A stretch of DNA of 16,481 nucleotides. Source: Flavobacteriales bacterium UBA1995 (GTDB lineage: Bacteria > Bacteroidota > Bacteroidia > Flavobacteriales_D > Sanyastnellaceae). The DNA lies in the NCBI GenBank assembly GCA_002336475.1, contig DDCX01000115.1, positions 1 through 16,481 on the forward strand, in the 5' to 3' direction. The notes beneath the pieces are model-generated. The model was not told the origin of the DNA, did not search any database, and saw only the letters and a program-made list of their open reading frames with translations. Made by a program: the position numbers and the translations under genes. Numbering within the stretch: position 1 is the stretch's first letter; each line of letters opens with the position of its first letter. Below, piece after piece: positions 7,228 through 13,982 of the stretch.

Positions 7228-7452
7228 TTATTCTACCAAACTCCTATTTTTATAGACGAAATATCCAAAAAACCCGAGGAGTAGGTAAGGGACGGCCATG
7301 ATGTACAGGATGCCTTGGTTGATGCCACGGCCCACGGCACCTTCTGCAGCGCTGTCCTCGGCAACCGCTTTGCACATCACACATTGTCCGAGGGCCACAT
7401 CGGCAAGCGCCAGTAGCGCGAGGAGCAGAAACAGTGGCGAGGGACGGCGCAT
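7228..7452 (-). CDS. 74-residue CxxC membrane protein linked to the oxidase module
   Basis: This small protein has a signal peptide or first membrane segment (residues 5-22), then QCVMCKAVAEDS with a CxxC at 24 and 27 at the start of the mature part. A short polar linker and a second membrane helix (about 48-67, ILYIMAVPYLLLGFFGYFVY) follow, then a short charged tail. Topology puts the Cys pair on the periplasmic face. I recall similar unnamed QCxMC proteins next to DUF420 and SCO genes in other Bacteroidota. The ATG overlaps the DUF420 stop by one base (TGATG), implying coupled translation; a longer open frame upstream to 7959 is only the shadow of DUF420. A role in copper or thiol handling for the oxidase is plausible but inferred from context. 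Confidence 0.8.
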   Translation of the reverse strand: MRRPSPLFLLLALLALADVALGQCVMCKAVAEDSAAEGAVGRGINQGILYIMAVPYLLLGFFGYFVYKNRSLVE

Positions 7453-8000
7453 CAGTATGGGTAATAGGGCGAGATCATCCAAAAGACAACCACGCCTGTC
7501 GCGGTGACATACAGCCAAAGGGGCATCGTGATTTTGGCTATGCGCCGGTGCCGTTGAATGTCTCCTGCCAGGCCACGCGCGTAGCTGAACAAAGCCAAGG
7601 GTACAATGGCCGCCGACAAGAGGATGTGGCTGACCAGAATGACGAAATAGACGGTCCGGATGGCGCCCTCGCCTCCGAACTTGGTGGATTCGGTCAGCAA
7701 GTGAAAGGCCACATAACTGACCAGGAACAGCGCAGATAGGGCCAAGGCGGCTGTGTTGAGTGCTTTGTGCCGTGCCACCTTTCCGCGGCGAATGGCCATC
7801 AAGGAGGCAGCGAGACAGCAAAACGCAGTGGCGTTGAGCAGGGCATTGAGACGGGGCAGCCAATACACCTGACGCAAGGTCTCTTCCGAGAGTCCTTCGG
7901 CAGGGGGGATGAGGTACAGTCCTGTGACGATCAGTGGAACAGCGATGGAGAGGATCCATACAAACCTTTGAACGGCGCGTTGAGGTAGGGCTTGGGTCAT
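7452..8000 (-). CDS. DUF420 (YozB-like) membrane protein of cytochrome oxidase clusters
   Basis: This 182-residue integral membrane protein has about five helices. It matches DUF420 through YWLPRLNALLNATAFCCLAA (46-65), the IRRGKVARHKALN loop, LVSYVAFHLLTESTKFGGEG (93-112), VYFVILVSHILLSAAIVPLA and RHRRIAKITMPLWLYVTATG. Conserved His residues at membrane ends suggest a heme- or metal-related role, but the biochemical function of the family is not established; it recurs in oxidase and SCO operons. The ATG overlaps the SCO gene stop by 4 bases, a sign of translational coupling. Confidence 0.88.
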   Translation of the reverse strand: MTQALPQRAVQRFVWILSIAVPLIVTGLYLIPPAEGLSEETLRQVYWLPRLNALLNATAFCCLAASLMAIRRGKVARHKALNTAALALSALFLVSYVAFHLLTESTKFGGEGAIRTVYFVILVSHILLSAAIVPLALFSYARGLAGDIQRHRRIAKITMPLWLYVTATGVVVFWMISPYYPY

Positions 8001-9274
8001 GGCTGAACTTGATCGGCTGCAGGTGTCTTTTGTTGTGCCAACACTTGCATCAGATGTTCAAACATTTGGTCGACGTCTGAAGTTCTCGTCCCGTCATAAG
8101 AACCGCGCAGATGTCCATCAGCATCCACAAGAAGGATCTGGTCGCTGTGAAAGAAACCGCCTGCAGCGGTATCGCTCGCAAGGGCCGTGAGCAGATAGCC
8201 TTCTTGCAACAAGGGGTAGAGTTCTTCTTCTGGGCCAGTCAAGAATTTCCATACGCTGGAGTCTGCGCCCAAGCGTTCGCCGTAGCTCCTCATTCGCTCT
8301 GGCGAGTCGTTCTCAGGGTCTACAGTATGGCTGATGATGCGCACTTCATCTTGTAAACCTGCCGCCCAAAGTTGGTCGTGCACGCGGGCGAGTTGAGAGC
8401 TGATGACCGGGCAGATGGTCGGGCATGAGGTAAAAAACGCATCGACCAACCTCACTTTGCCATTCAAATCGCGGTGGCTGAACTCGGCGCCATTTTGGTC
8501 GATGAGGGAAAACTTGGGCACGGTGTAAGGGGCGTTGCCAAGTTGGGGCCCTAGGAAGGGGAGCGGGGGAGCTGCGGCCCAATCACGCGTTCTCTTTTCC
8601 CGTTCTTTTTTGCGCTTCTTGAGCAAGGCGATGTCCTCAACAGCGTCGCCAATTTCATGCTCGCTGGATGCGAGATACTTCTGTCTCACAAAACCCTTGT
8701 CGTCTACCAGCAGCAGGGTCGCAATGTTGAAACGGTCTGCAGGGTCTCTGGGGATGCCCAATCCTGAATCAATGATGCTGTCAATGTCAGATTGGTTGCC
8801 AGTGAGGAAGCGCCATTTGTCGGGGTAACGGTTGTACCTCTCGTTCCTTTCAACGTATTCCTGGAGTTTTTTGGGCGTATCGTGTTCTGCATCGAGCGTG
8901 AAGCACAGCAGTCCCACATCGGGCTCGTCTCGGTACCTCCAGTTGGCCCACAAAAGTTGTTGGGTAAATGCGGCGAGCTGTGGCGAGGTGGCGGTGTCCG
9001 TAGTCATGAATGCCACCAGCCAGAACGTGCCTGCCAATGCACTTCTGTCAACGGTTCTTCCCAATTGGTCCTGGAGTGCAAATTCAGGCAGGCGACGCGC
9101 GTCTTGAGCGGTAGTGATCCGCTCTCCTGCTTGATCGAAATAGTCGAGGTCGCTGAATTCGTGGCGCATGCCCTTTCCCAGAAGGAGGAGCAAAAGAAGC
9201 GGAAGGCCCGGAAGGGCGACGACAAGAAAGAAACGGCGCAAGGGTCGGCGCGGAGTGGAATGGCGCTCACCCAT
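7997..9274 (-). CDS. SCO-family protein with two tandem SCO domains, the first lacking the copper site
   Basis: This 425-residue protein has an N-terminal membrane anchor (about 14-33) and two thioredoxin-fold SCO domains joined by a Lys/Glu/Arg-rich linker (218-230). SCO proteins insert or reduce the Cu-A site of cytochrome c oxidase at the periplasmic face. The C-terminal domain (about 248-412) is canonical: FFTSCPTICPVIS with C284 and C288, DPENDSP, and the copper His in FFHSDQILLVD (H376). The N-terminal domain (about 62-215) aligns at a constant offset (DQLGRTV, TLDAEHDTP, KWRFLTG, LLLVDDKG), but the cysteines are D93 and S97 and the His is N183. Typical SCO proteins have 180-220 residues and one domain. 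It starts 15 bases after the subunit IV stop. Confidence 0.9.
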   Translation of the reverse strand: MGERHSTPRRPLRRFFLVVALPGLPLLLLLLLGKGMRHEFSDLDYFDQAGERITTAQDARRLPEFALQDQLGRTVDRSALAGTFWLVAFMTTDTATSPQLAAFTQQLLWANWRYRDEPDVGLLCFTLDAEHDTPKKLQEYVERNERYNRYPDKWRFLTGNQSDIDSIIDSGLGIPRDPADRFNIATLLLVDDKGFVRQKYLASSEHEIGDAVEDIALLKKRKKEREKRTRDWAAAPPLPFLGPQLGNAPYTVPKFSLIDQNGAEFSHRDLNGKVRLVDAFFTSCPTICPVISSQLARVHDQLWAAGLQDEVRIISHTVDPENDSPERMRSYGERLGADSSVWKFLTGPEEELYPLLQEGYLLTALASDTAAGGFFHSDQILLVDADGHLRGSYDGTRTSDVDQMFEHLMQVLAQQKTPAADQVQP

Positions 9275-9289
9275 GGTTGCAGCAGCTGA

Positions 9290-9667
9290 TTAGTGGAACA
9301 TCAGGTCCATCCCATAATGGGCCAACCCTTCCGTGATCGCAATGAAGATCAGGTACAGGATGAACACGAAATAGGGAATGATGACGGCGTTGCGCAGATT
9401 CTTGCGTTCATCGCCGAGGTGCATGAAGGACATCACGATGTAACCCGCTTTTAAAAGGGTCAGGATGATGAAGGTCCATTTGATGGCTGCCCAAGTGTAG
9501 GTCTCAGACCGCTTGAACATGACACCCATGCCTACCTCAATGGCCGTAATGACCGAGAGGATCACGGTTACGAGGTAAATCTTTTTACGGATGGCCACGC
9601 CTTCCTCCTCGCTGTGGTGAGCGTTGAGGGCGTAACTGTCGTTTACGATGAGGTCGTCGCGCTCCAT
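9290..9667 (-). CDS. Cytochrome c oxidase subunit IV family protein (caa3 type)
   Basis: This 125-residue protein has three membrane helices (about 29-51, 61-83, 94-115). It matches the bacterial subunit IV family, with TYTWAAIKWTFIILTLLKAGYIVMSFMHLGDE in the middle and an Ile/Phe-rich third helix. It is a small structural subunit of the terminal oxidase in the cytoplasmic membrane. The ATG at 9667 follows the subunit III stop after one base (TGACATG). A TTG at 9718 would add 17 residues inside the subunit III gene and is not favoured. Confidence 0.88.
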   Translation of the reverse strand: MERDDLIVNDSYALNAHHSEEEGVAIRKKIYLVTVILSVITAIEVGMGVMFKRSETYTWAAIKWTFIILTLLKAGYIVMSFMHLGDERKNLRNAVIIPYFVFILYLIFIAITEGLAHYGMDLMFH

Positions 9668-9668
9668 G

Positions 9669-10679
9669 TCAGATGAGGTAGAAGAAGGTGAATACAAACA
9701 CCCAAACGAGGTCGACAAAGTGCCAATAGAGGCCTACTTTCTCTACCATTTCGTAGTGCTTGCGGCGTTCCATGACGCGGTTGAGCACCATCAAAAACAC
9801 CACCAGATTGATGATCACACCGGAGAACACGTGGAATCCGTGAAACCCGGTGATGAAGAAGAAGAAGTTGCTGTAGCCTTGCTGGGTGGCGTACTCACTG
9901 TGGTTGATGCCGCCCCAATCTGCACCGAGCCCTGGGATGGGAGCGCCAAAGGAGAAGTTTTCTGACCGGGCGTTCCAAAGGGCCATCATGGCGTCTCCTT
10001 CAAGCTCCGTTTCGTCTTCGATGTACTTGTTGATTCGCAGGCTGTGCAAATGGGCTTCGTGTGGGTGGTCGCCCAGCTCGGTGAGCACCACATGACCGCC
10101 GTCTTCGGAAAGGGGGACAGTCAGAGGGTCCTGGAGGTGCATCTCCATGAGGTGCCCGAAGTGGTGGTCCATGTAAACCCGTTCTCCAGCCGAGAGGGTC
10201 AGTGCATCTCCGTCAGGTGTGGAAATCGTGACCTCCTTGGCCAGGTTGAAGCAACCGCCGCCGCCGTGAATAAAGTGGCTCCATTCCCAAGCTTGCGAAC
10301 TCAAAAAGAAGATGCCACCGATGACGGTCAGGCCCATCCACTTCAGCACCCCGGAGCGGTCGTTCCTGTGGCCAGCTTCTACGGCCAGTACCATGGTGAC
10401 TGAGCTCACGATGAGGATGAACGTCATGAGCGCTACGTAAGCGAGGGGATATTCACCTTCGAGGCCTGGCAGGGCCCGGAAAGCTTGTTCTCCGATGGGC
10501 CAGGGGTCTACTGAACTCGCCCGCCAGAAGGCGTAAGCGATCAACAGTCCTCCAAACGTCAAAGCGTCTGATACGAGGAAATACCACATCATCATTTTGC
10601 CGTAGCTCACGCTGAACGGCGAGCGTCCTCCTCCCCAGAGGACCTCTTTAGAAATTGCTGATTTTGCCTCTCCGGACAT
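9669..10679 (-). CDS. Cytochrome c oxidase subunit III, copy 2, with a His-rich periplasmic insert
   Basis: This 336-residue heme-copper oxidase subunit III has five helices: MMMWYFLVSDALTFGGLLIA (29-48), LAYVALMTFILIVSSVTMVL (79-98), a third ending SSQAWEWSHFI (127-137), NFFFFITGFHGFHVFSG (271-287) and a last one with VGLYWHFVDLVWVFVF (315-330). The mitochondrial helices I-II are absent, as in many bacterial forms. The loop after the WEW motif, a few residues in mitochondria, is about 130 residues (138-268) and carries nine His between 172 and 212. By the family's topology it faces the periplasm. Large inserts here are known to me from other Bacteroidota copies; the His density stands out. 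The gene starts 33 bases after subunit III copy 1. Confidence 0.93.
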   Translation of the reverse strand: MSGEAKSAISKEVLWGGGRSPFSVSYGKMMMWYFLVSDALTFGGLLIAYAFWRASSVDPWPIGEQAFRALPGLEGEYPLAYVALMTFILIVSSVTMVLAVEAGHRNDRSGVLKWMGLTVIGGIFFLSSQAWEWSHFIHGGGGCFNLAKEVTISTPDGDALTLSAGERVYMDHHFGHLMEMHLQDPLTVPLSEDGGHVVLTELGDHPHEAHLHSLRINKYIEDETELEGDAMMALWNARSENFSFGAPIPGLGADWGGINHSEYATQQGYSNFFFFITGFHGFHVFSGVIINLVVFLMVLNRVMERRKHYEMVEKVGLYWHFVDLVWVFVFTFFYLI

Positions 10680-10712
10680 GACGCTGATTTGCGCCGCAAT
10701 ATTACGTCATCC

Positions 10713-11540
10713 TCAATGGATGAGGAAGAGGAAAGCGAACAGGTATACCCACAGCAGGCCTAAGAAGTGCCAGTACACACCACCGGTGTGCAATCTGATG
10801 GTGTCATCAGGGGTGATTTTGCCTCTGAGAATGCGAATCCCATTGACCACGAGGTAGGCCAAACCAAGGGCCAAGTGAAACAGGTGAATCAGGATCAAGA
10901 TGAACAGGTAACCCGCGGAAGAATTTGAGGTCCGAACCACGTCAATGGTGATGTCGCGGGCCATCAGGACATCGTCTGAGGCAAACAACTGCTTGGTTTC
11001 AGGACGGTAATTCAAGGCAGTCCCGTCTTGGACGATGGTGTAGTCAACCCCCCATTCTGCAGGGCCCTCCAACAATTGATTGATGCTGTTCCAGCGGTAT
11101 GCCTTGGCACCGGAGGCCAGCTCATCTACGGTCCAGCCCATGCCTTTGTCTTGCAATTGTCCCCAGCCGTTCAACTGCAGTACTGTAAAGGCGACGCCCA
11201 GTCCGAACGTGATGGCCAAGAAAATGAAGCTGGCTTGGGGCTTGCCTTGCTTCATGGAGCGAAGGCTGAGCCACATGGGGAGGGAGCTCAAGACGATCAA
11301 CACGTTGCTGATCCAGAGGTCTTGTACGGGTTCGATGTGAACCCAGAATTGGCCCACGTTCGAAACAATGTAAGCCGAGGTAAAACCTGCAAACAGCATG
11401 ACTACGGCGAAGACGATGAAGTACATCAACATCTTTTTGGTGCGGTCCCGTATTGAAGGGTCCAGTCCCTCGAAGACGTCAATTTTACGCTGTGGTGCTT
11501 CGGAAGTGGAGTCGTTGGTGTTCATGGCATCGTATGACAT
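10713..11540 (-). CDS. Heme-copper oxidase subunit III, copy 1
   Basis: This 275-residue subunit III-like protein has five helices: MLMYFIVFAVVMLFAGFTSA (37-56), LWISNVLIVLSSLPMWLSLR (75-94), ASFIFLAITFGLGVAFTVLQ (103-122), GYLFILILIHLFHLALGLAY (210-229) and GGVYWHFLGLLWVYLFAFLF (253-272). The YWHF..L.W motif in the last helix is diagnostic. Helix three ends LQLNGWGQL without the Glu of the EW/EY motif kept in copy 2. An insert of about 80 residues (128-208) separates helices three and four. Adjacent divergent subunit III pairs are typical of Bacteroidota oxidase clusters. ATGs at 11540 and 11525 are both usable; the first is given. It starts 28 bases after ctaB. Confidence 0.88.
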   Translation of the reverse strand: MSYDAMNTNDSTSEAPQRKIDVFEGLDPSIRDRTKKMLMYFIVFAVVMLFAGFTSAYIVSNVGQFWVHIEPVQDLWISNVLIVLSSLPMWLSLRSMKQGKPQASFIFLAITFGLGVAFTVLQLNGWGQLQDKGMGWTVDELASGAKAYRWNSINQLLEGPAEWGVDYTIVQDGTALNYRPETKQLFASDDVLMARDITIDVVRTSNSSAGYLFILILIHLFHLALGLAYLVVNGIRILRGKITPDDTIRLHTGGVYWHFLGLLWVYLFAFLFLIH

Positions 11541-11568
11541 GGAGAGAACCGTTGGAGGGCTCTTGGGT

Positions 11569-12456
11569 TCAGGGCAACTTGTCGAGTACGTACGTGAGTT
11601 GCACGATAGGGAGGTACAAGAAGCTCGCGAACATCAATTTTCTTGCATTTTCGACTTCAAGGTTGCGCCAAAGGCGGTAGGCGGGGACGCAAAATCCCAG
11701 TCCTGCGATGATGGCGACCACCAATGCGGTGTCACCCACCATGGCTTCTCCGCCGGGCAGCGCCCAGGGCAGCAGACTCGCAGGGATGCAGAGCATGGTG
11801 TAGAGCAGAATTTGACGGGCACTGGCGGCACTGCGGCCTTCTTTGAAGGGCAGCATGCGGTATCCTGCTTTGAGGTAGTCCTCATGTGCCACCCATGCGA
11901 TGGCCCAGAAATGTGGGAATTGCCACATAAACTGCACGGCAAATAAGGTGCCGGGCTCTATGCCAAAGCGGTGTGTGGCGGCTACGTACCCCAGCATGGG
12001 TGGAATGGCACCAGGAATGGCCCCCACCAGTACACTGAAGCCTGTGCGCGCTTTGAGCGGTGTGTAGGCGAGGACGTAACTGAGCAGTGCCAAGAGGCCG
12101 AGTATGCCAGCGCGGACTCCGAGGTCAAACAAAGCGGCGAGCCCTAAAATTCCCGCAGCCGTGGACCATAGGGCTGCGGCTTTGACGGACATCCGTCCTG
12201 TGGGAAGAGGCCGGTTGGCCGTCCTCCCCATTTTGGCGTCGTTGGACTTCTCGATGATTTGATTGAAACCGTTGGACGCCCCTGTGAGCAAATACCCTCC
12301 AATGGTGAGCTTTAAAAAGGGAACCAAAGCGATGGTTTCGGCGCCCATGAACCAGCCAAGCACAGCGCTCATGACGACGAAAGTGCCGAGGCGCAGTTTG
12401 AAAAGAACGGCGATGTCCTTCATCAAGGTGGGGGTGGGCTCGGGAGTAGCCGTCAT
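11569..12456 (-). CDS. ctaB: Protoheme IX farnesyltransferase (heme O synthase)
   Basis: This 295-residue UbiA-type prenyltransferase attaches a farnesyl group to heme B to give heme O, the precursor of oxidase heme A, in the cytoplasmic membrane. The prenyl-diphosphate motif is N65QIIEKSNDAKMGRTANRP83 with D73, R78 and T79, in the form usual for Bacteroidota. The conserved YTPLKARTGFSVLVGAIPGA region follows, then FMWQFPHFWAIAW and repeated hydrophobic helices. Length is normal. The ATG at 12456 is 25 bases after the upstream barrel gene. A second ATG at 12423 (MKDIAVLFKLRL), right at the start of family similarity, is possible. A weak TAATTTCG box lies at 12466-12473. CyoE is the alternative name. 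Confidence 0.95.
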   Translation of the reverse strand: MTATPEPTPTLMKDIAVLFKLRLGTFVVMSAVLGWFMGAETIALVPFLKLTIGGYLLTGASNGFNQIIEKSNDAKMGRTANRPLPTGRMSVKAAALWSTAAGILGLAALFDLGVRAGILGLLALLSYVLAYTPLKARTGFSVLVGAIPGAIPPMLGYVAATHRFGIEPGTLFAVQFMWQFPHFWAIAWVAHEDYLKAGYRMLPFKEGRSAASARQILLYTMLCIPASLLPWALPGGEAMVGDTALVVAIIAGLGFCVPAYRLWRNLEVENARKLMFASFLYLPIVQLTYVLDKLP

Positions 12457-12481
12457 GGGGCGGGGCGAAATTAGGGCGGCC

Positions 12482-13912
12482 CTACCAATCAGCGCCCAAA
12501 AAGGGGCCTGTAGTGCGCAGGCCGAAAATCAACCCCATGTTTTGCTCCTTTACCAAGCCCAAGGTCGTCTGCTGCCCTTCCCACCTTGCGAAGCATTGAA
12601 CATGGGTGTCCTCGCCCAAATCCAATGTTCGGGCCACGTCCAATTGCAGCAGTGCAAACCGCCGAGCAGTCCCTCCGAGCCAGAGGTAAGCTTCGGCGGT
12701 GCGGTCGATGTCGCCAATTTGAGGCAGGGAGCCCGTAGGGTCCCCTCCACTGGGATCGTCTCCCCGACTTGAAGCTGTAAACCGTCCATGTACAGACCAC
12801 TTCTTTCGGCTCATATGGCCTTCAATGCTGCCTTCAAGGAAGTTCGCTCCCAGTGGATGGGCTAGGGGGGTTAGGCCATTGATGTAGGCGCTGGTCGGGG
12901 TGAAATGGCTGTAAGTCCATGGCCTCACTCCAGCGGCTTCAATCCGCCATGCTCCGCGAGGGTAACCCCAATGCAAGCCTCCGAGTAGGCCGTATTTGTT
13001 GCCCCACCATCCTGTGGACCCCAGTATCTCTGAAACAATGAGTTCGTCGAGCAGCAGTTGGCCGTAAAGAAAGCGTTGGCCCTGGTCGTTGGCCCCGAGT
13101 CGCCATTGGCCCTCTAGTCCGACGAGGGCATTGTCGGAGCTGCCTTGGGCGTATTCGGTGGGCCGCAAGCTTGTCAAGGGGACCAGGTAGTGGGGTTCGA
13201 ACAGGCGCTCACCGCCTTCTGTGTTCCAGACGACTGCGCCCCAAAGGGCAGCGGTGAGGCGTTTGCCCAAATCCACCTCCAGCCTGTGGCTGACGACCAT
13301 GCGTTCGATGCCGGTCCGGAGCCGACCTGACTCAGGAACCCAAAACCGGGGGTCTCCTAAAGCATCTGGTGAGCAGTGTATGCTGGCTGCTCCTTGCAAG
13401 GCTTCGATGCGGTGGCGGTAACGCAGACGGCCTCCTGCATCGAAGGTTGTCTCGACATAAGGGACCGGTGCGGAATGCCGCCCCCGAAAGAGCGAACGCC
13501 TGCCCCAACCGTCGTGAAGGGTGTCCCGCCCTAAGTGGATTGTGAGAGCGGGCAATGGTTGCCACATCCATCGTCCGCGCAGCCTGTAGGCACTGCGCCC
13601 TGCCGTTCCACGCCGGTCATAGCCTGCTTGGGCTGCCCGAAGCAGCGGTGTGCCGGCCGATTGAAGCAGGTCTATGGTGAGGTGGGATTGGTGCCTTGGT
13701 CCGCGGGTTTGGATGGCTGCAGAAGCGCGAAAAACGGCTCCGCCGTTGGACCCCAGCGGGACCGCGCCCCCGATCATTTGAGGATGAACATTGATGGCCA
13801 GCGTCTTGGCCGTATCGGTCCGGTTGGAAACGTCGGGGGTTCCTTGTGCTGTTGCTGTCACCGAACCCATTGAGGTGGCCCAAAGCATTGACATGAACAA
13901 CATGAACCTCAT
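12482..13912 (-). CDS. Wzi/RemB-like outer-membrane beta-barrel protein
   Basis: This 476-residue protein has a signal peptide (MRFMLFMSMLWATSMGSVTA, cleavage near TAQG) and a body of alternating aromatic/polar strands ending in a barrel-type strand (NMGLIFGLRTTGPFLGADW). The segment LHDGWGRRSLFRGRHSAPVP corresponds to the G.G...SL..S..A...P motif of the capsule-assembly Wzi family. FLYGQLLLDELIVSEILGST followed by GWWGNKYG resembles Bacteroidota members such as the gliding protein RemB. Such proteins sit in the outer membrane and bind or help export surface polysaccharide. Four ATGs lie close together (13912, 13903, 13894, 13888). A perfect -7 box ends only 4 bases before the first, so translation is either leaderless or starts slightly later. 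Confidence 0.72.
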   Translation of the reverse strand: MRFMLFMSMLWATSMGSVTATAQGTPDVSNRTDTAKTLAINVHPQMIGGAVPLGSNGGAVFRASAAIQTRGPRHQSHLTIDLLQSAGTPLLRAAQAGYDRRGTAGRSAYRLRGRWMWQPLPALTIHLGRDTLHDGWGRRSLFRGRHSAPVPYVETTFDAGGRLRYRHRIEALQGAASIHCSPDALGDPRFWVPESGRLRTGIERMVVSHRLEVDLGKRLTAALWGAVVWNTEGGERLFEPHYLVPLTSLRPTEYAQGSSDNALVGLEGQWRLGANDQGQRFLYGQLLLDELIVSEILGSTGWWGNKYGLLGGLHWGYPRGAWRIEAAGVRPWTYSHFTPTSAYINGLTPLAHPLGANFLEGSIEGHMSRKKWSVHGRFTASSRGDDPSGGDPTGSLPQIGDIDRTAEAYLWLGGTARRFALLQLDVARTLDLGEDTHVQCFARWEGQQTTLGLVKEQNMGLIFGLRTTGPFLGADW

Positions 13913-13916
13913 GTTA

Positions 13917-13924
13917 CAAACGTA
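13917..13924 (-). promoter_or_regulatory. -7 promoter box ahead of the Wzi/RemB-like gene
   Basis: The minus strand reads TACGTTTG, a perfect TAnnTTTG, in the 70-base gap after the WecA-like stop. A T-rich triplet about 20 bases upstream is a poor -33. It could drive the barrel gene and, by read-through, the oxidase module, since only 25 bases separate the barrel stop from ctaB. Confidence 0.5.
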
Positions 13925-13982
13925 GGCGATGAAGCGTGTGGGTGAAATGCGACACCTTTTGGTCAACGAAAAACGGCCTGCC

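Noticed and set aside
7453..7959. Upstream extension of the CxxC mini-protein frame into a 243-codon reading frame
   Set aside because: The extension overlaps DUF420 out of frame and is Arg/His/Pro-rich low-quality sequence; the signal peptide begins exactly at the ATG at 7452.
8792..9289. Plus-strand open frame of 165 codons opposite the SCO gene
   Set aside because: It is antisense to a clear two-domain SCO protein and has no recognisable domain or promoter.
9668..9718. TTG start for the subunit IV gene inside subunit III
   Set aside because: It would need a 50-base overlap and adds Ser/Thr-rich residues unlike the family; the ATG one base after the stop fits the compact spacing of the module.
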